DNA of 64,000 nucleotides from Bacteroidota bacterium (GTDB lineage: Bacteria; Bacteroidota; Ignavibacteria; Ignavibacteriales; SURF-24). A model generated the notes under the pieces. That model saw only the letters and a program-made list of their open reading frames with translations, was not told where the DNA came from and searched no databases. Every line of letters starts with the position of its first letter. The stretch's first letter is position 1. Where the stretch lies: assembly GCA_030706145.1 (NCBI GenBank), contig JAUZPB010000006.1, positions 16,155 to 80,154 on the forward strand, given 5' to 3'. This document shows, piece after piece, positions 29,292 through 38,946 of the stretch. Position numbers and translations under genes: made by a program.

Positions 29292-30170
29292 ATGGAACTA
29301 GAATTATTTAACAGGCAGGAAAAAAGAGAAAAAACGGAACTGGTTTTATCAAATGTTTATAACCTTCCGGCTATTCCTTCAATCATGATGGAAATCTCCA
29401 GACTACTGGAAAAATCAAATACTACGACGGCTGAACTGGCAAAAGTTATTGGTAAGGACCAGGGAATCGCTTCAAAAGTCCTTTCTATTGCCAATTCTCC
29501 TTTATATGGACTGCCTAGAAAGGTTTCCACTATCGATTTCGCTATTCTTATTATTGGATATCAGGATATAAAAAATATCATTACTGCTCTTTCAATGGTT
29601 GAGTCCTTTAAGAATAAGACTGATAAGAATCTGAATCAGAAAGATTTTTGGCTCCATTCACTTATTACTGGACTGGCTTCAAAAAGAATAGCTGAGGACC
29701 TGGGCTACAGAAGCGGTAGCGAGGCATTTGTCGCAGGACTAATTCATGACCTTGGAATCCCGGTTATCCATAAGTATTTCCATACTAACTTTATTGTCGT
29801 TTGTGAAAAGGTCGCAACTCATAAGATTAGCTTTATGGAAGCAGAATTTGATACTCTGGGACTTAGCCATCAGGAAATTGGCCGCTTCCTTGCTGTAAAA
29901 TGGAATCTGCCTTTGGCTCTGTGCGATACTATTTTGAACCACCATACGCCGCACCTTGCTAATGAGAACAAGACACTTACTGCTATTGTTCACCTTGCGG
30001 ATTATGCTACTCAGAAACTTAAGGTAGCAGACTTTTATTGGGATACTGACTTCCTTCTTGATGAATCTATTGTCGAGGCTCTCAGGGTCGATAACTTGTC
30101 GCAACTTGAGAAAATGATTGATACTTATAAGGATCTTTTAATCCAGGAAGCTAATTCACTTAGGATCTAA
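29292..30170 (+). CDS. HDOD-domain signalling protein (copy 2)
   Basis: Same length and collinear with the preceding HDOD protein. Confidence 0.93.
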   Translation: MELELFNRQEKREKTELVLSNVYNLPAIPSIMMEISRLLEKSNTTTAELAKVIGKDQGIASKVLSIANSPLYGLPRKVSTIDFAILIIGYQDIKNIITALSMVESFKNKTDKNLNQKDFWLHSLITGLASKRIAEDLGYRSGSEAFVAGLIHDLGIPVIHKYFHTNFIVVCEKVATHKISFMEAEFDTLGLSHQEIGRFLAVKWNLPLALCDTILNHHTPHLANENKTLTAIVHLADYATQKLKVADFYWDTDFLLDESIVEALRVDNLSQLEKMIDTYKDLLIQEANSLRI

Positions 30171-30171
30171 A

Positions 30172-31497
30172 TTGAGATTGTTAAAAGATAATACTAATAA
30201 ATATATATCTTTCTATGATTCGCTTCAGTCTTTACCAAGTATTGAGCAGGGCGATCCTCTTAGAGAAGAGTTGAGGGGAAATCTTTTCCCGGCTGAGACT
30301 TCAGTTAATGCTGGAAATATGCTGGAAAAATATTTCTATATGGTTCAAAGTATTGTCTCCTTCGAAAAACAGATCTCTTTGGCTCAGGACATTCATGCAA
30401 TTTCTAACTTGCTAAAACTGTCCTTAAAAAGAATAATTCCTATTAAGGAAGCTGATCTTTTTTTCTTTAACGATACAAGAACCTGCCTTTTCCCTTTGGA
30501 TGCTACTGGCGATGACCAGTTCTCAATAATGGTTAATAATGTTTATAAAGAAGGTATTCTCGATTGGGTCTTTGATAATAATAAACCTACTGTTATTCCG
30601 GAAGTTAATAATTTTACTTCTGCCGGCTCTAAGCTGAACTTTATCTTCTTCCCTGTTATTGAAGATAAAAAAAAGAAGGGACTGCTTGCAGTTTTAACTA
30701 CTCTTTCAAAAGAGGACTTCTCGGATTTTGAGTCTCAGAGCATTCAGATTATGCTCGGCGTGAGTCTTGCTAAGATTGATAAAATTGATCTTAAGGAAAA
30801 GCTAAATAAAACATATTCCGAACTTCAAACCTACCAGGCAAAGCTGTCAAATGACTTCAGACTATCTGCTATAGGTGAGTTGACAGAAGGTATTGTCGAA
30901 GATATAAAGTCACCCCTTCAGGTAATCTTAAGCTGTGCCGACCTTATGTGCAGAGATGAATCCGACCAGCAGACTGCTGGTAAGGTAAAAGAACAAGTCA
31001 GAAGAATTAACTATATGGTTAACAGGCTTGTGAAATTTTCTAGCATCAATGAAGAGAAAATTAAAATCCATCCCTGTGATATTAATACTATACTGACTGA
31101 ATATTATAACCTTATTAAATCTTCTCTTGAAAATGCAAATATTGAATGTGTGCTTGATTTCGAGAAGAATATTCCATCTGTATTAAGCCACCCTAGCTAT
31201 ATTTATCAGCTGATGAGCAACATTGTCAGCATGGTTAAATCCAGCAGTCAGGATGGCGGAGGAATTATTATTCAGACTAGGTCTGTCTCTGAAGATGTTG
31301 TTATTAAGGTTATTAATACGGTGCATATTGCTCCCTTACATACTGAAAACAATTCATTAAATAAATCTTCGGATTTAAATCTTAAAATAATTGATAACAT
31401 AATGAGAATGCACGAGGGGATTTTTAAGTTGGATTCATTTCAGAAAAATAGCTCAGTTATAATGCTAAGATTCCCTCTGAGGAGAAGATTTAGATGA
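30172..31497 (+). CDS. GAF / degenerate histidine-kinase-like protein
   Basis: LSAIGELTEGIVEDIKSPLQVIL: H-box context with no His; weak HATPase; TTG start. Confidence 0.65.
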   Translation: MRLLKDNTNKYISFYDSLQSLPSIEQGDPLREELRGNLFPAETSVNAGNMLEKYFYMVQSIVSFEKQISLAQDIHAISNLLKLSLKRIIPIKEADLFFFNDTRTCLFPLDATGDDQFSIMVNNVYKEGILDWVFDNNKPTVIPEVNNFTSAGSKLNFIFFPVIEDKKKKGLLAVLTTLSKEDFSDFESQSIQIMLGVSLAKIDKIDLKEKLNKTYSELQTYQAKLSNDFRLSAIGELTEGIVEDIKSPLQVILSCADLMCRDESDQQTAGKVKEQVRRINYMVNRLVKFSSINEEKIKIHPCDINTILTEYYNLIKSSLENANIECVLDFEKNIPSVLSHPSYIYQLMSNIVSMVKSSSQDGGGIIIQTRSVSEDVVIKVINTVHIAPLHTENNSLNKSSDLNLKIIDNIMRMHEGIFKLDSFQKNSSVIMLRFPLRRRFR

Positions 31498-32087
31498 TAA
31501 GAAAACTGCTTACACTCGGAATTTTTTTGCTGTTTTCTTTCTCAAACAGTGCTGTCTTAGCTTCTAATTCAAAAGCAGCAAGTACTGATTCTGTTAATAT
31601 TAAGCAACTTATTCTAGGGCAGATCCAAAAAGCAAAAGAAAACCAGAAAAACCAGTCTGACGATCTTGGCAGTAAAGCTAATTTAAATGCCGGTAAGTAC
31701 GATAATAATCAAGAAGCTAAATCTGTAGGCCTTTTTTCAACGAAAGGGATAAACCTTTCGAACAGTATTTTTATGAGAATATTCATACTGCTTGATATCG
31801 GTCTATCGATCTTCGTTTTCATTATATGGCGCAGGAGAAAGCTTAAGAGCGCTGTCTCTGAGAAGAAACAGCTTAAAACTAACATAATGAAATTAAGGGA
31901 AGAGAAGGTAGGTAAAAAATCCGACGAACTGCTAGATTCGAAAAGAAAAAAGATTAGATTGGAACCTGCTTTCCAATTCGGGGCTAATGAAGAACTTTTA
32001 GTAAGACAAGCAAAAAGAATGTCTGTCTCTGTAGGCGAATTGCAGCTTGCTGCAAGAATTAGCTCATTTGAAAGAGAAAGAAGATGA
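31494..32087 (+). CDS. Membrane protein of flagellar operon, unknown
   Basis: Signal/TM segments, internal TM, ATGA overlap with upstream gene. Confidence 0.6.
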   Translation: MIRKLLTLGIFLLFSFSNSAVLASNSKAASTDSVNIKQLILGQIQKAKENQKNQSDDLGSKANLNAGKYDNNQEAKSVGLFSTKGINLSNSIFMRIFILLDIGLSIFVFIIWRRRKLKSAVSEKKQLKTNIMKLREEKVGKKSDELLDSKRKKIRLEPAFQFGANEELLVRQAKRMSVSVGELQLAARISSFERERR

Positions 32088-33283
32088 TTTCGCTAACTCA
32101 AAATATTGCAGGACTCCAACAGCTTGATTCCCTCAAGCCTTCTGTTGTTACTGTGATTGGTAAAGCTTTGCCTGCAGTTAATTCCTTTGTTGAGATCAGT
32201 GTCCTTGGAAAATCATCAAACATTTTTCGCCTTCTGATAGATGGAAATGTTTTTCAGTCAAAGCTGCCTGTTAATTTATTAGCAGGAGAGTCATTTCTTG
32301 CTAAGGTAATCAGTACTGATCCTTTTACTCTTTCTCTTGATAACCTTTTGTCACTTTCTAATTTAAGTGAATTAAAAATTGCTCAGCTTCTTTCGAAACT
32401 GAATATAAAAGCTTCTCCATTGTCTGATCAGCTTTTTAAGGCCTTTGTAAGTGCAAGGAAAGTTATTGTAAAATCAAGGTTCGAAAAGCTTCTGGATATA
32501 ATTGAGAAGAATAATTTGAAGCTAGATGATTCTCAGCTTCAATTCCTTATAAATGTTCTTGATACAAATGAAAATAGCTATGAAAATCTGAGTGAGTCTT
32601 TTGTAAGTACATTTAAGCATTCTTCTGCAGCTTTATCTGAAGAGATACTTAATTGTGCGACTGATCTTCTGGGCTCTCATCAGATGCCTGAGGAATTGAA
32701 GACCAAAGTAAAAGATGCCTTGCTAATAAGGCAAAATTTATCTGAAGAAGAGTCAGTCTCTGAACTGCTAATGGTCTTTAGGAAAAGAACCAAACTGCAG
32801 GCTGAACTTATTCAATCCCTAAATGAAGCACTGCATTCGGGAGCGCTGAATGAGTCTGTAGGTAAGAACGTTTTCAGGATGATTGACCTTTTAACCCGAT
32901 ATATTTTTCTAAAGGCAAACAACTGTAAAGTTGGAATTTATAATGACTTTTTTATTGCTGAAACAGAAGATGGGCTCCAGATCTTTGAATATAGTGTTGA
33001 AAAACCATCTTTCACAAATGAAAGCTATGGCTTTCATCTTAAGATGAAACCAGATTTGCTCGGTCAGATACAGATAGATGGATATTTTTCGGGAAATAAT
33101 CTTTTTACGACTTTTATATCTTCAGACAATACTGCTGAAAGTCTGAAAAGCTTAAGTGGAGAACTGGTAGAAAAGATTAAAAATGGTCTGAACATTAATG
33201 TTTCTTCAGAATTTTGTGGCCGTGGGTCAATAGAACTTTCTAAAAAGTGGAAGGGATTACAGAACATTAATGTCTCGGTCTAA
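32084..33283 (+). CDS. FliK-like flagellar hook-length control candidate
   Basis: C-terminus FHLKMKPDLLGQIQIDGYF...AESLKSLSGELVEKIKNGLN resembles Flg_hook domain; immediately precedes FhlB. Confidence 0.45.
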   Translation: MISLTQNIAGLQQLDSLKPSVVTVIGKALPAVNSFVEISVLGKSSNIFRLLIDGNVFQSKLPVNLLAGESFLAKVISTDPFTLSLDNLLSLSNLSELKIAQLLSKLNIKASPLSDQLFKAFVSARKVIVKSRFEKLLDIIEKNNLKLDDSQLQFLINVLDTNENSYENLSESFVSTFKHSSAALSEEILNCATDLLGSHQMPEELKTKVKDALLIRQNLSEEESVSELLMVFRKRTKLQAELIQSLNEALHSGALNESVGKNVFRMIDLLTRYIFLKANNCKVGIYNDFFIAETEDGLQIFEYSVEKPSFTNESYGFHLKMKPDLLGQIQIDGYFSGNNLFTTFISSDNTAESLKSLSGELVEKIKNGLNINVSSEFCGRGSIELSKKWKGLQNINVSV

Positions 33284-33560
33284 AAGCTTAAATGGAAAAG
33301 GTGCAATTGCACTTGGTTATAATATTGAAAAAGATAATGCTCCAAAAATTCTTGCAAAAGGTAGCGGAGAACTAGCTGAAAGAATTATAGCAATAGCAAA
33401 GGAAAATAAGATCCTGATTAAAGACGATCCTTTGCTGTTTGATTCTTTATATTCTCTTGAGGTCGGAGAAGAAATTCCAGTTAGACTTTTTCAGGTAATT
33501 GCAGAGCTTTTGGCTTTTGTCTATAGAGTTAACGGTAAAAAGAAAAAAGGTATTATATGA
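33270..33560 (+). CDS. FlhB C-terminal-domain-only protein (FhlB-like)
   Basis: AIALGYNIEKDNAPKILAKGSGELAERIIAIAKENKILIKDDPLLFDSLYSLEVGEEIPVRLFQVIAELLAFVY. Confidence 0.88.
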   Translation: MSRSKSLNGKGAIALGYNIEKDNAPKILAKGSGELAERIIAIAKENKILIKDDPLLFDSLYSLEVGEEIPVRLFQVIAELLAFVYRVNGKKKKGII

Positions 33561-34264
33561 TAAAAGGAATTTACTACGTATCCAGGAACCTGGAGTTAAA
33601 GTCTAAGAACCTGGAGGTTGTTGCAAATAACCTGGCAAATATTAATACAACAGGTTTTAAACGCGAGCTTCCTTTTTCTGAACTGGTTTCTCAGTATTCA
33701 AATGCACCTGTTAAGCAGCTTACTGATTATACTCAAGGTAACCTTATTGAAACCGGTAACCAACTCGACCTTGCAATCAGTGGCGATGCTTTCTTTGCCA
33801 TTGAAGGCAAAACTGGAACTGAATATACAAAAAATGGCCGCTTCAGAATCTCTGACGAAGGCTTCCTTGTAAATGAACAGGGCTATAAAGTACTTGGGAA
33901 AAATGGTGAGATCGACTTAAGCGAATTTTCTACAGAAGACCTCCAAAAACTCAACATTACAAAAAAAGGCGAAATTAGAGTCGGCGACCGTTTGATTGAT
34001 CAGCTGCAGATAAGCCAGATAAATGATCCATCGCTCCTTAATAGAAAAGAAGGACTTAATTTCTTTTCTCCTGATAATACTTTTAAGGATGCTGATATTG
34101 ATCATTATGATATTCAGCAGGGATATCTGGAGGAATCTAATACTAATCCGATCATTGAAATGCAATCGATGATTGAAATAAACAAAGATTACGAAGCTGG
34201 ACAAAAGATGATGAATTTCCTGGATTCATCTCTTGAAAAAGCAAACGAAATAGGTAAGGTGTAA
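33557..34264 (+). CDS. flgF: Flagellar basal-body rod protein FlgF-like
   Basis: KNLEVVANNLANINTTGFKRELPF...; paralog of following flgG. Confidence 0.88.
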   Translation: MIKGIYYVSRNLELKSKNLEVVANNLANINTTGFKRELPFSELVSQYSNAPVKQLTDYTQGNLIETGNQLDLAISGDAFFAIEGKTGTEYTKNGRFRISDEGFLVNEQGYKVLGKNGEIDLSEFSTEDLQKLNITKKGEIRVGDRLIDQLQISQINDPSLLNRKEGLNFFSPDNTFKDADIDHYDIQQGYLEESNTNPIIEMQSMIEINKDYEAGQKMMNFLDSSLEKANEIGKV

Positions 34265-34342
34265 AAATATATTAGAAAATATTTCTAAGAGTAAATTTTT
34301 AGCTTTGAAAAGTAAAGAAATTATAATCAAAAGGGTAATAAA

Positions 34343-35143
34343 ATGTCAACAAGAGCTTTAAGAACAGCCGCCTCTGGAATGTATGCTCAGCAGATAAATG
34401 TTGAAACGATTTCTAATAATATTGCCAATATTAATACGACGGCTTTTAAGAAAAATAAAGCTGAGTTTAAGGATATGATGTATCAGGAGGTCTCAATTAA
34501 CCCGCAGTTCTCTTCGACTCAGGCTCAGAATGAAACTGCTAGTGTTAAGATTCAGGTTGGTAACGGAGTTCAGCCGGCTTCTACTCAAAAGCTCTTTCTT
34601 CAGGGCGACCTTCAGTCAACTGGAAATCAGTTTGACATAGCTATTCAGGGAGAAGGATTCCTACAGGTAAAAAGACCTGATGGAACAATTGCCTATACAA
34701 GAGATGGAGCTTTGAAGGTCTCTGCCAACGGAACTATTGTTACAGCTAATGGCTTTCCTCTGGACCCTGGTTTCACACTTAATGATGATATTACAGGAAT
34801 TACAATTGCTAAAGATGGTACAATAGAAGCTAAGGAAGTCGGCGGTGGTACTAATGTACTTGGTAATATTGAACTTGTTAAATTCATTAATCCTGGTGGA
34901 CTTCAACCAATCGGCGATAACCTCTATTTGGAGACCACGGCTTCAGGTGCTCCAATTACAGGAACTCCGGGTGCTAATGGCTTTGGTGAGGTCAATCAAG
35001 GCTACCTGGAACAATCAAATGTTGATATTGTTGAGGAAATGATCGCAATGATTACAGCTCAAAGAGCTTATGAGGTTAACTCTAAGACTGTAAAAACAGT
35101 AGAAGATATGATGTCAATGGCAAATAACCTTAAGAGATCCTAA
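34343..35143 (+). CDS. flgG: Flagellar distal rod protein FlgG
   Basis: MSTRALRTAASGMYAQQINVETISNNIANINTTAFKKNKAEF...EMIAMITAQRAYEVNSK. Confidence 0.96.
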   Translation: MSTRALRTAASGMYAQQINVETISNNIANINTTAFKKNKAEFKDMMYQEVSINPQFSSTQAQNETASVKIQVGNGVQPASTQKLFLQGDLQSTGNQFDIAIQGEGFLQVKRPDGTIAYTRDGALKVSANGTIVTANGFPLDPGFTLNDDITGITIAKDGTIEAKEVGGGTNVLGNIELVKFINPGGLQPIGDNLYLETTASGAPITGTPGANGFGEVNQGYLEQSNVDIVEEMIAMITAQRAYEVNSKTVKTVEDMMSMANNLKRS

Positions 35144-35158
35144 GAGGTTTTTTGATCT

Positions 35159-35827
35159 ATGAGAATTCTGCTACTTATTTTTTCTTTCTTATTTGCAGCG
35201 GCTTTGCAGGCTGATCCTATTCTGCAAAAGAATATTGAAAATTATTTGAAAGAGCAGCTAAAAGGTTATGAAAAGTTCGAATTTGAACTTGTTTCTTCTC
35301 CTGCGACAAAACCTTCTGATAAGATAAGTATTGATCAGGATCGCCAGTTTAGGCTGAGTGGAAATATGGCTTATGTACCTGTAAAGATTTATAGTATTGA
35401 TGGAAGAAATTCTTCCTCATCTCTTTTATCTGTTAGAGTAAAACTCTACAAAATGATTTTTGTAGCAACAACTGCTATTAAATATGGCACTGAATTAAAG
35501 GAAAGTAATTTTGTCCAGAAACTCTCTGATGTTGCACAGCTAAGAGGTCTGCCAGTTGAAGACCTTAAGGAAATTTCTTCTACAAAGTCTAAGTTTAACA
35601 TTAGAGAAGGGGATATACTGACAAAAGAGTCGATTCAACCCCTGCCGTTGATCAGAAACGGTGAAAAAGTAGTGGCTATTTTTTCGAGCGGAAACCTTTC
35701 AATTACCCTTGATGCAGCTGCTAGGCAGGATGGAGCTAAAGGCGATATCATTAGAATTGTTACCCCCGATAAAAAGCTCTTTAAAGCAAAAGTTGTCGAT
35801 GAAAATAGTGTAATTATTCAAGAGTAG
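35159..35827 (+). CDS. flgA: Flagellar P-ring assembly chaperone FlgA
   Basis: Signal peptide, SAF-like domain, flanked by flgG and flgH. Confidence 0.85.
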   Translation: MRILLLIFSFLFAAALQADPILQKNIENYLKEQLKGYEKFEFELVSSPATKPSDKISIDQDRQFRLSGNMAYVPVKIYSIDGRNSSSSLLSVRVKLYKMIFVATTAIKYGTELKESNFVQKLSDVAQLRGLPVEDLKEISSTKSKFNIREGDILTKESIQPLPLIRNGEKVVAIFSSGNLSITLDAAARQDGAKGDIIRIVTPDKKLFKAKVVDENSVIIQE

Positions 35828-35831
35828 CTTT

Positions 35832-36410
35832 ATGAAAAAGTTTTTTTTAGCAACAACTATTTCATTATTTGTTTCTTTTGGCATTTATGCCCAGGATCTT
35901 AGGCAAAATGCTTATTCGTCTTTGTTTTCTGACCAGAAGGCAAATCATGTCGGAGACGCTATAACGATAATTGTTATTGAGTCTTCACAGGCGTCAAATA
36001 ATGCAGAGACAAGCGCAGGAAGGTCAAGCAACCTTAGCTTTAATGGCCAGGCCAGCATGGGATCAACCTCCTCTCCAAGTGCGGGAGTAGCTGTGGGGAC
36101 AAAAAACGATTTCTCCGGAACGGGTTCTACTAAGACTACTGGCTTAATTAAAACAAAAATTAGTGCCATGATTGATTCTGTGCTCCCAAATGGTAATCTC
36201 CATATAAAAGGAAGCAGAAAAATTGTAATTAATGGCGAAGAACAGGTGATCAAAATTAAAGGAATTGTTAGAAATTCCGACATTATGGCTGATAATTCAG
36301 TTATATCATATAATATTTCTGAAGCAGAGATAGGTTTTGAGGGTAGTGGTATTATCAATGACTCTCAAAAACCTGGCTGGATAACAAAATTTTTACATTG
36401 GCTGTTTTAA
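35832..36410 (+). CDS. flgH: Flagellar L-ring protein FlgH
   Basis: SLFSDQKANHVGDAITIIVIESSQASNNAET...GEEQVIKIKGIVRNSDI. Confidence 0.92.
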   Translation: MKKFFLATTISLFVSFGIYAQDLRQNAYSSLFSDQKANHVGDAITIIVIESSQASNNAETSAGRSSNLSFNGQASMGSTSSPSAGVAVGTKNDFSGTGSTKTTGLIKTKISAMIDSVLPNGNLHIKGSRKIVINGEEQVIKIKGIVRNSDIMADNSVISYNISEAEIGFEGSGIINDSQKPGWITKFLHWLF

Positions 36411-36432
36411 CAAACTGTTTGCTTTCAAGAAA

Positions 36433-37557
36433 ATGCCTTTGGACCAAATAAAAATGAAAAGAGTTTTTTTTAATATAGCCGTTTTACTTTTAATCCTTTG
36501 CAGCAGCAGCAATCTTTTTGCTCAAAGGATAAAAGACATTGCCTACTTTAAGGGAACTGGATCTGAGCAGATTATCGGATATGGGCTTGTTGTAGGTCTG
36601 GCTGGCACGGGTGATACTTACCGCTCATCGTTTACTATTCAATCTGTAACAAGTATGCTTAAGAGATTTGGTATTACTGTCCCACAGACAGACCTTAAGA
36701 CACGAAATGTTGCAGCCGTAATGGTAACCGGAAAGCTTAAAGGCTCTCTAAAGGAAAAAGCCGAGTTTGATGTTAATGTCGCCTCAATGGGTGATGCTAC
36801 TAGCCTTCAGGGTGGTGTTCTTCTTATGACTCCACTTTCTGCTCTTGATGGACAGGTCTATGGCTTTGCACAAGGCCCTATATCAGTCGGTGGTTTTGAT
36901 ATTAGTACACCTTCTGGCGGGAGAGTCGCAAAAAACCACACACTTGCAGGCAGAATTCCTTCGGGTGGAATTCTAAACAGGCCAATTGCACAAGCTCCAA
37001 TTTCAAACCAGAATTTAAGCATTGTTCTTAGGGACCCTGACTTTACTACATCTAATAACGTGGCTAATGCTATTAACCAAAAGGCCGGCAACCAGATTGC
37101 TAAAGCCCTGGATGCCTCTGAAATAACGGTAACTGTACCTGGAGAAAAACAAAATAATATTACTGCTTTTTTAGCTGAGCTGGAAGCTATTCAGGTTCAA
37201 AGTGATGTAGTTGCTAAAGTCGTTCTTAATGAAAGAACTGGCACGGTTGTCTCAGGAAGCAACGTTAGAATCCTTCCGGCTTCTATTACTCATGGAAATC
37301 TGAACATTAATATTAGATCATATCCATTGATCTCTCAGCCAAATAGCTTCTCAAACGGACAAACAGTTGTATTTAATAACCTTGTCCCATTTGAAGAAGA
37401 AGATTCAACAAGAACCGTCGCCCTTAATGGCGCTTCAACTGTTCAGGAAGTCGCCTCTGCACTGAATTCCTTGAAAGTTGCACCGCGCGACGTGATTGCT
37501 ATTTTCCAGGCCTTAAAAGAAGCTGGGGCTCTTGTAGCAGAACTAATTATTATGTAA
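36433..37557 (+). CDS. flgI: Flagellar P-ring protein FlgI
   Basis: RIKDIAYFKGTGSEQIIGYGLVVGLAGTGDT. Confidence 0.97.
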   Translation: MPLDQIKMKRVFFNIAVLLLILCSSSNLFAQRIKDIAYFKGTGSEQIIGYGLVVGLAGTGDTYRSSFTIQSVTSMLKRFGITVPQTDLKTRNVAAVMVTGKLKGSLKEKAEFDVNVASMGDATSLQGGVLLMTPLSALDGQVYGFAQGPISVGGFDISTPSGGRVAKNHTLAGRIPSGGILNRPIAQAPISNQNLSIVLRDPDFTTSNNVANAINQKAGNQIAKALDASEITVTVPGEKQNNITAFLAELEAIQVQSDVVAKVVLNERTGTVVSGSNVRILPASITHGNLNINIRSYPLISQPNSFSNGQTVVFNNLVPFEEEDSTRTVALNGASTVQEVASALNSLKVAPRDVIAIFQALKEAGALVAELIIM

Positions 37558-37620
37558 ATGTGAAATTATATTAAATCTAAGCACTGATAACTCAACACTA
37601 AAACTAACTTAAGCAGGTCT

Positions 37621-38478
37621 ATGAACTTAAAAGTTACAAATGAAGCAAAGCACTTTACCAGTACTCCTGAAGTTACTGATAAATATACCGCTGAGCAGAA
37701 GACAAAACTTGCAAAGGCCTCAAGGGACTTTGAAGGCTTGCTTACTTCAATGATGCTTAAAAGTATGACGAAAAATACCGAAGGCCTCTTTGGTGGTGAA
37801 GAGGGATTAGGCTCTGATATGTATCAGTCAATGTTTGAAAATGAAATCTCTTCTATGATCTCAAAATCCAAAGGTTTGGGCGTAGCAGAGGAACTCTATA
37901 AAAAACTAACAGGAGAGGACCTTCCTGCCGATGTCGTTGAAAGACTTTCTCATCTGGAAAAAGATACAAAAAAGGCTGAGGATGGCAAAAATGCACAGAG
38001 TAGTAGTACTGATGTAAAAAACGATGTTACGGGGGCAAAGACTGATAATTCAAATACTGCTATTGAACCTGCTAAAAAGACTATGAATAGAATTAATAAA
38101 TATGAAGATATTATCAATCAAGCCTCAAAAACCTATGGGGTCGATACAAATATTATTAAATCTGTCATTCTTGCAGAATCTGCAGGTAATGCTCGGGCTC
38201 AGTCTTCCACCAAAGCAAAAGGGCTTATGCAGCTAATGGATTCAACTGCCAGATCATTGGGAGTAAATAATGTTTGGGATCCGAAAGAAAATATCTTTGG
38301 GGGGACTAAATATTTAGCGGGTTTGCTTCGACAATATAATGGAAATCTGAAGCTTGCTTTAGCTGCTTATAATGCTGGACCAGGAAATGTTGATAGGTAT
38401 AACGGGGTTCCTCCTTTTAATGAAACAAAAACTTATATCTCAAGAGTTATGGGATATCTTAATCACTTGAACGGATAA
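37621..38478 (+). CDS. flgJ: FlgJ-type rod-binding domain fused to SLT lytic transglycosylase domain
   Basis: FEGLLTSMMLKSMTKNT..., then AESAGNARAQSSTKAKGLMQLMDSTA...LALAAYNAGPGNVDRYNGVPPFNET. Confidence 0.92.
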   Translation: MNLKVTNEAKHFTSTPEVTDKYTAEQKTKLAKASRDFEGLLTSMMLKSMTKNTEGLFGGEEGLGSDMYQSMFENEISSMISKSKGLGVAEELYKKLTGEDLPADVVERLSHLEKDTKKAEDGKNAQSSSTDVKNDVTGAKTDNSNTAIEPAKKTMNRINKYEDIINQASKTYGVDTNIIKSVILAESAGNARAQSSTKAKGLMQLMDSTARSLGVNNVWDPKENIFGGTKYLAGLLRQYNGNLKLALAAYNAGPGNVDRYNGVPPFNETKTYISRVMGYLNHLNG

Positions 38479-38487
38479 AAGGTTATT

Positions 38488-38940
38488 ATGGAAGTCAAAG
38501 ATTTAATCGAAAATCTGAAACAACAGAAGAAAAACCTCTCACAACTATTTAATGCGGCTTCTTTAAAGCAGAAGGCTTTAGTACAGTTAAACTATGAGGA
38601 TCTTGAAAAATCGATCTCAACTGAAGAAAGGACACTTGTTAATATTCAGCAGACCGAAAAGCACAGAATAAGTATTCTTGCAGAACTCTATTTGGGTTAT
38701 TCAATTCATTGTGAGACTCCAAAACTCTCTGAGTTTATTGAGAAAACAAAAGAGCATATTGGTGCTAAGACTCTTGAAAACATTTCTTTGCATGAAAAAG
38801 AGTTAAAGAAGCTCATAAAACAGATTTCTGTAATAAATCAGCAAAATAAATATTTAATAGAAAATTCCAGGGCCTTTATTAAAGAAACAATTACTTCGCT
38901 TCTTAATAAAAATAAATCTCTGCTAGACAGAAGAGTATAA
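38488..38940 (+). CDS. flgN: FlgN-like export chaperone
   Basis: 150 aa helical protein between flgJ and flgK. Confidence 0.65.
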   Translation: MEVKDLIENLKQQKKNLSQLFNAASLKQKALVQLNYEDLEKSISTEERTLVNIQQTEKHRISILAELYLGYSIHCETPKLSEFIEKTKEHIGAKTLENISLHEKELKKLIKQISVINQQNKYLIENSRAFIKETITSLLNKNKSLLDRRV

Positions 38941-38946
38941 ACAATC

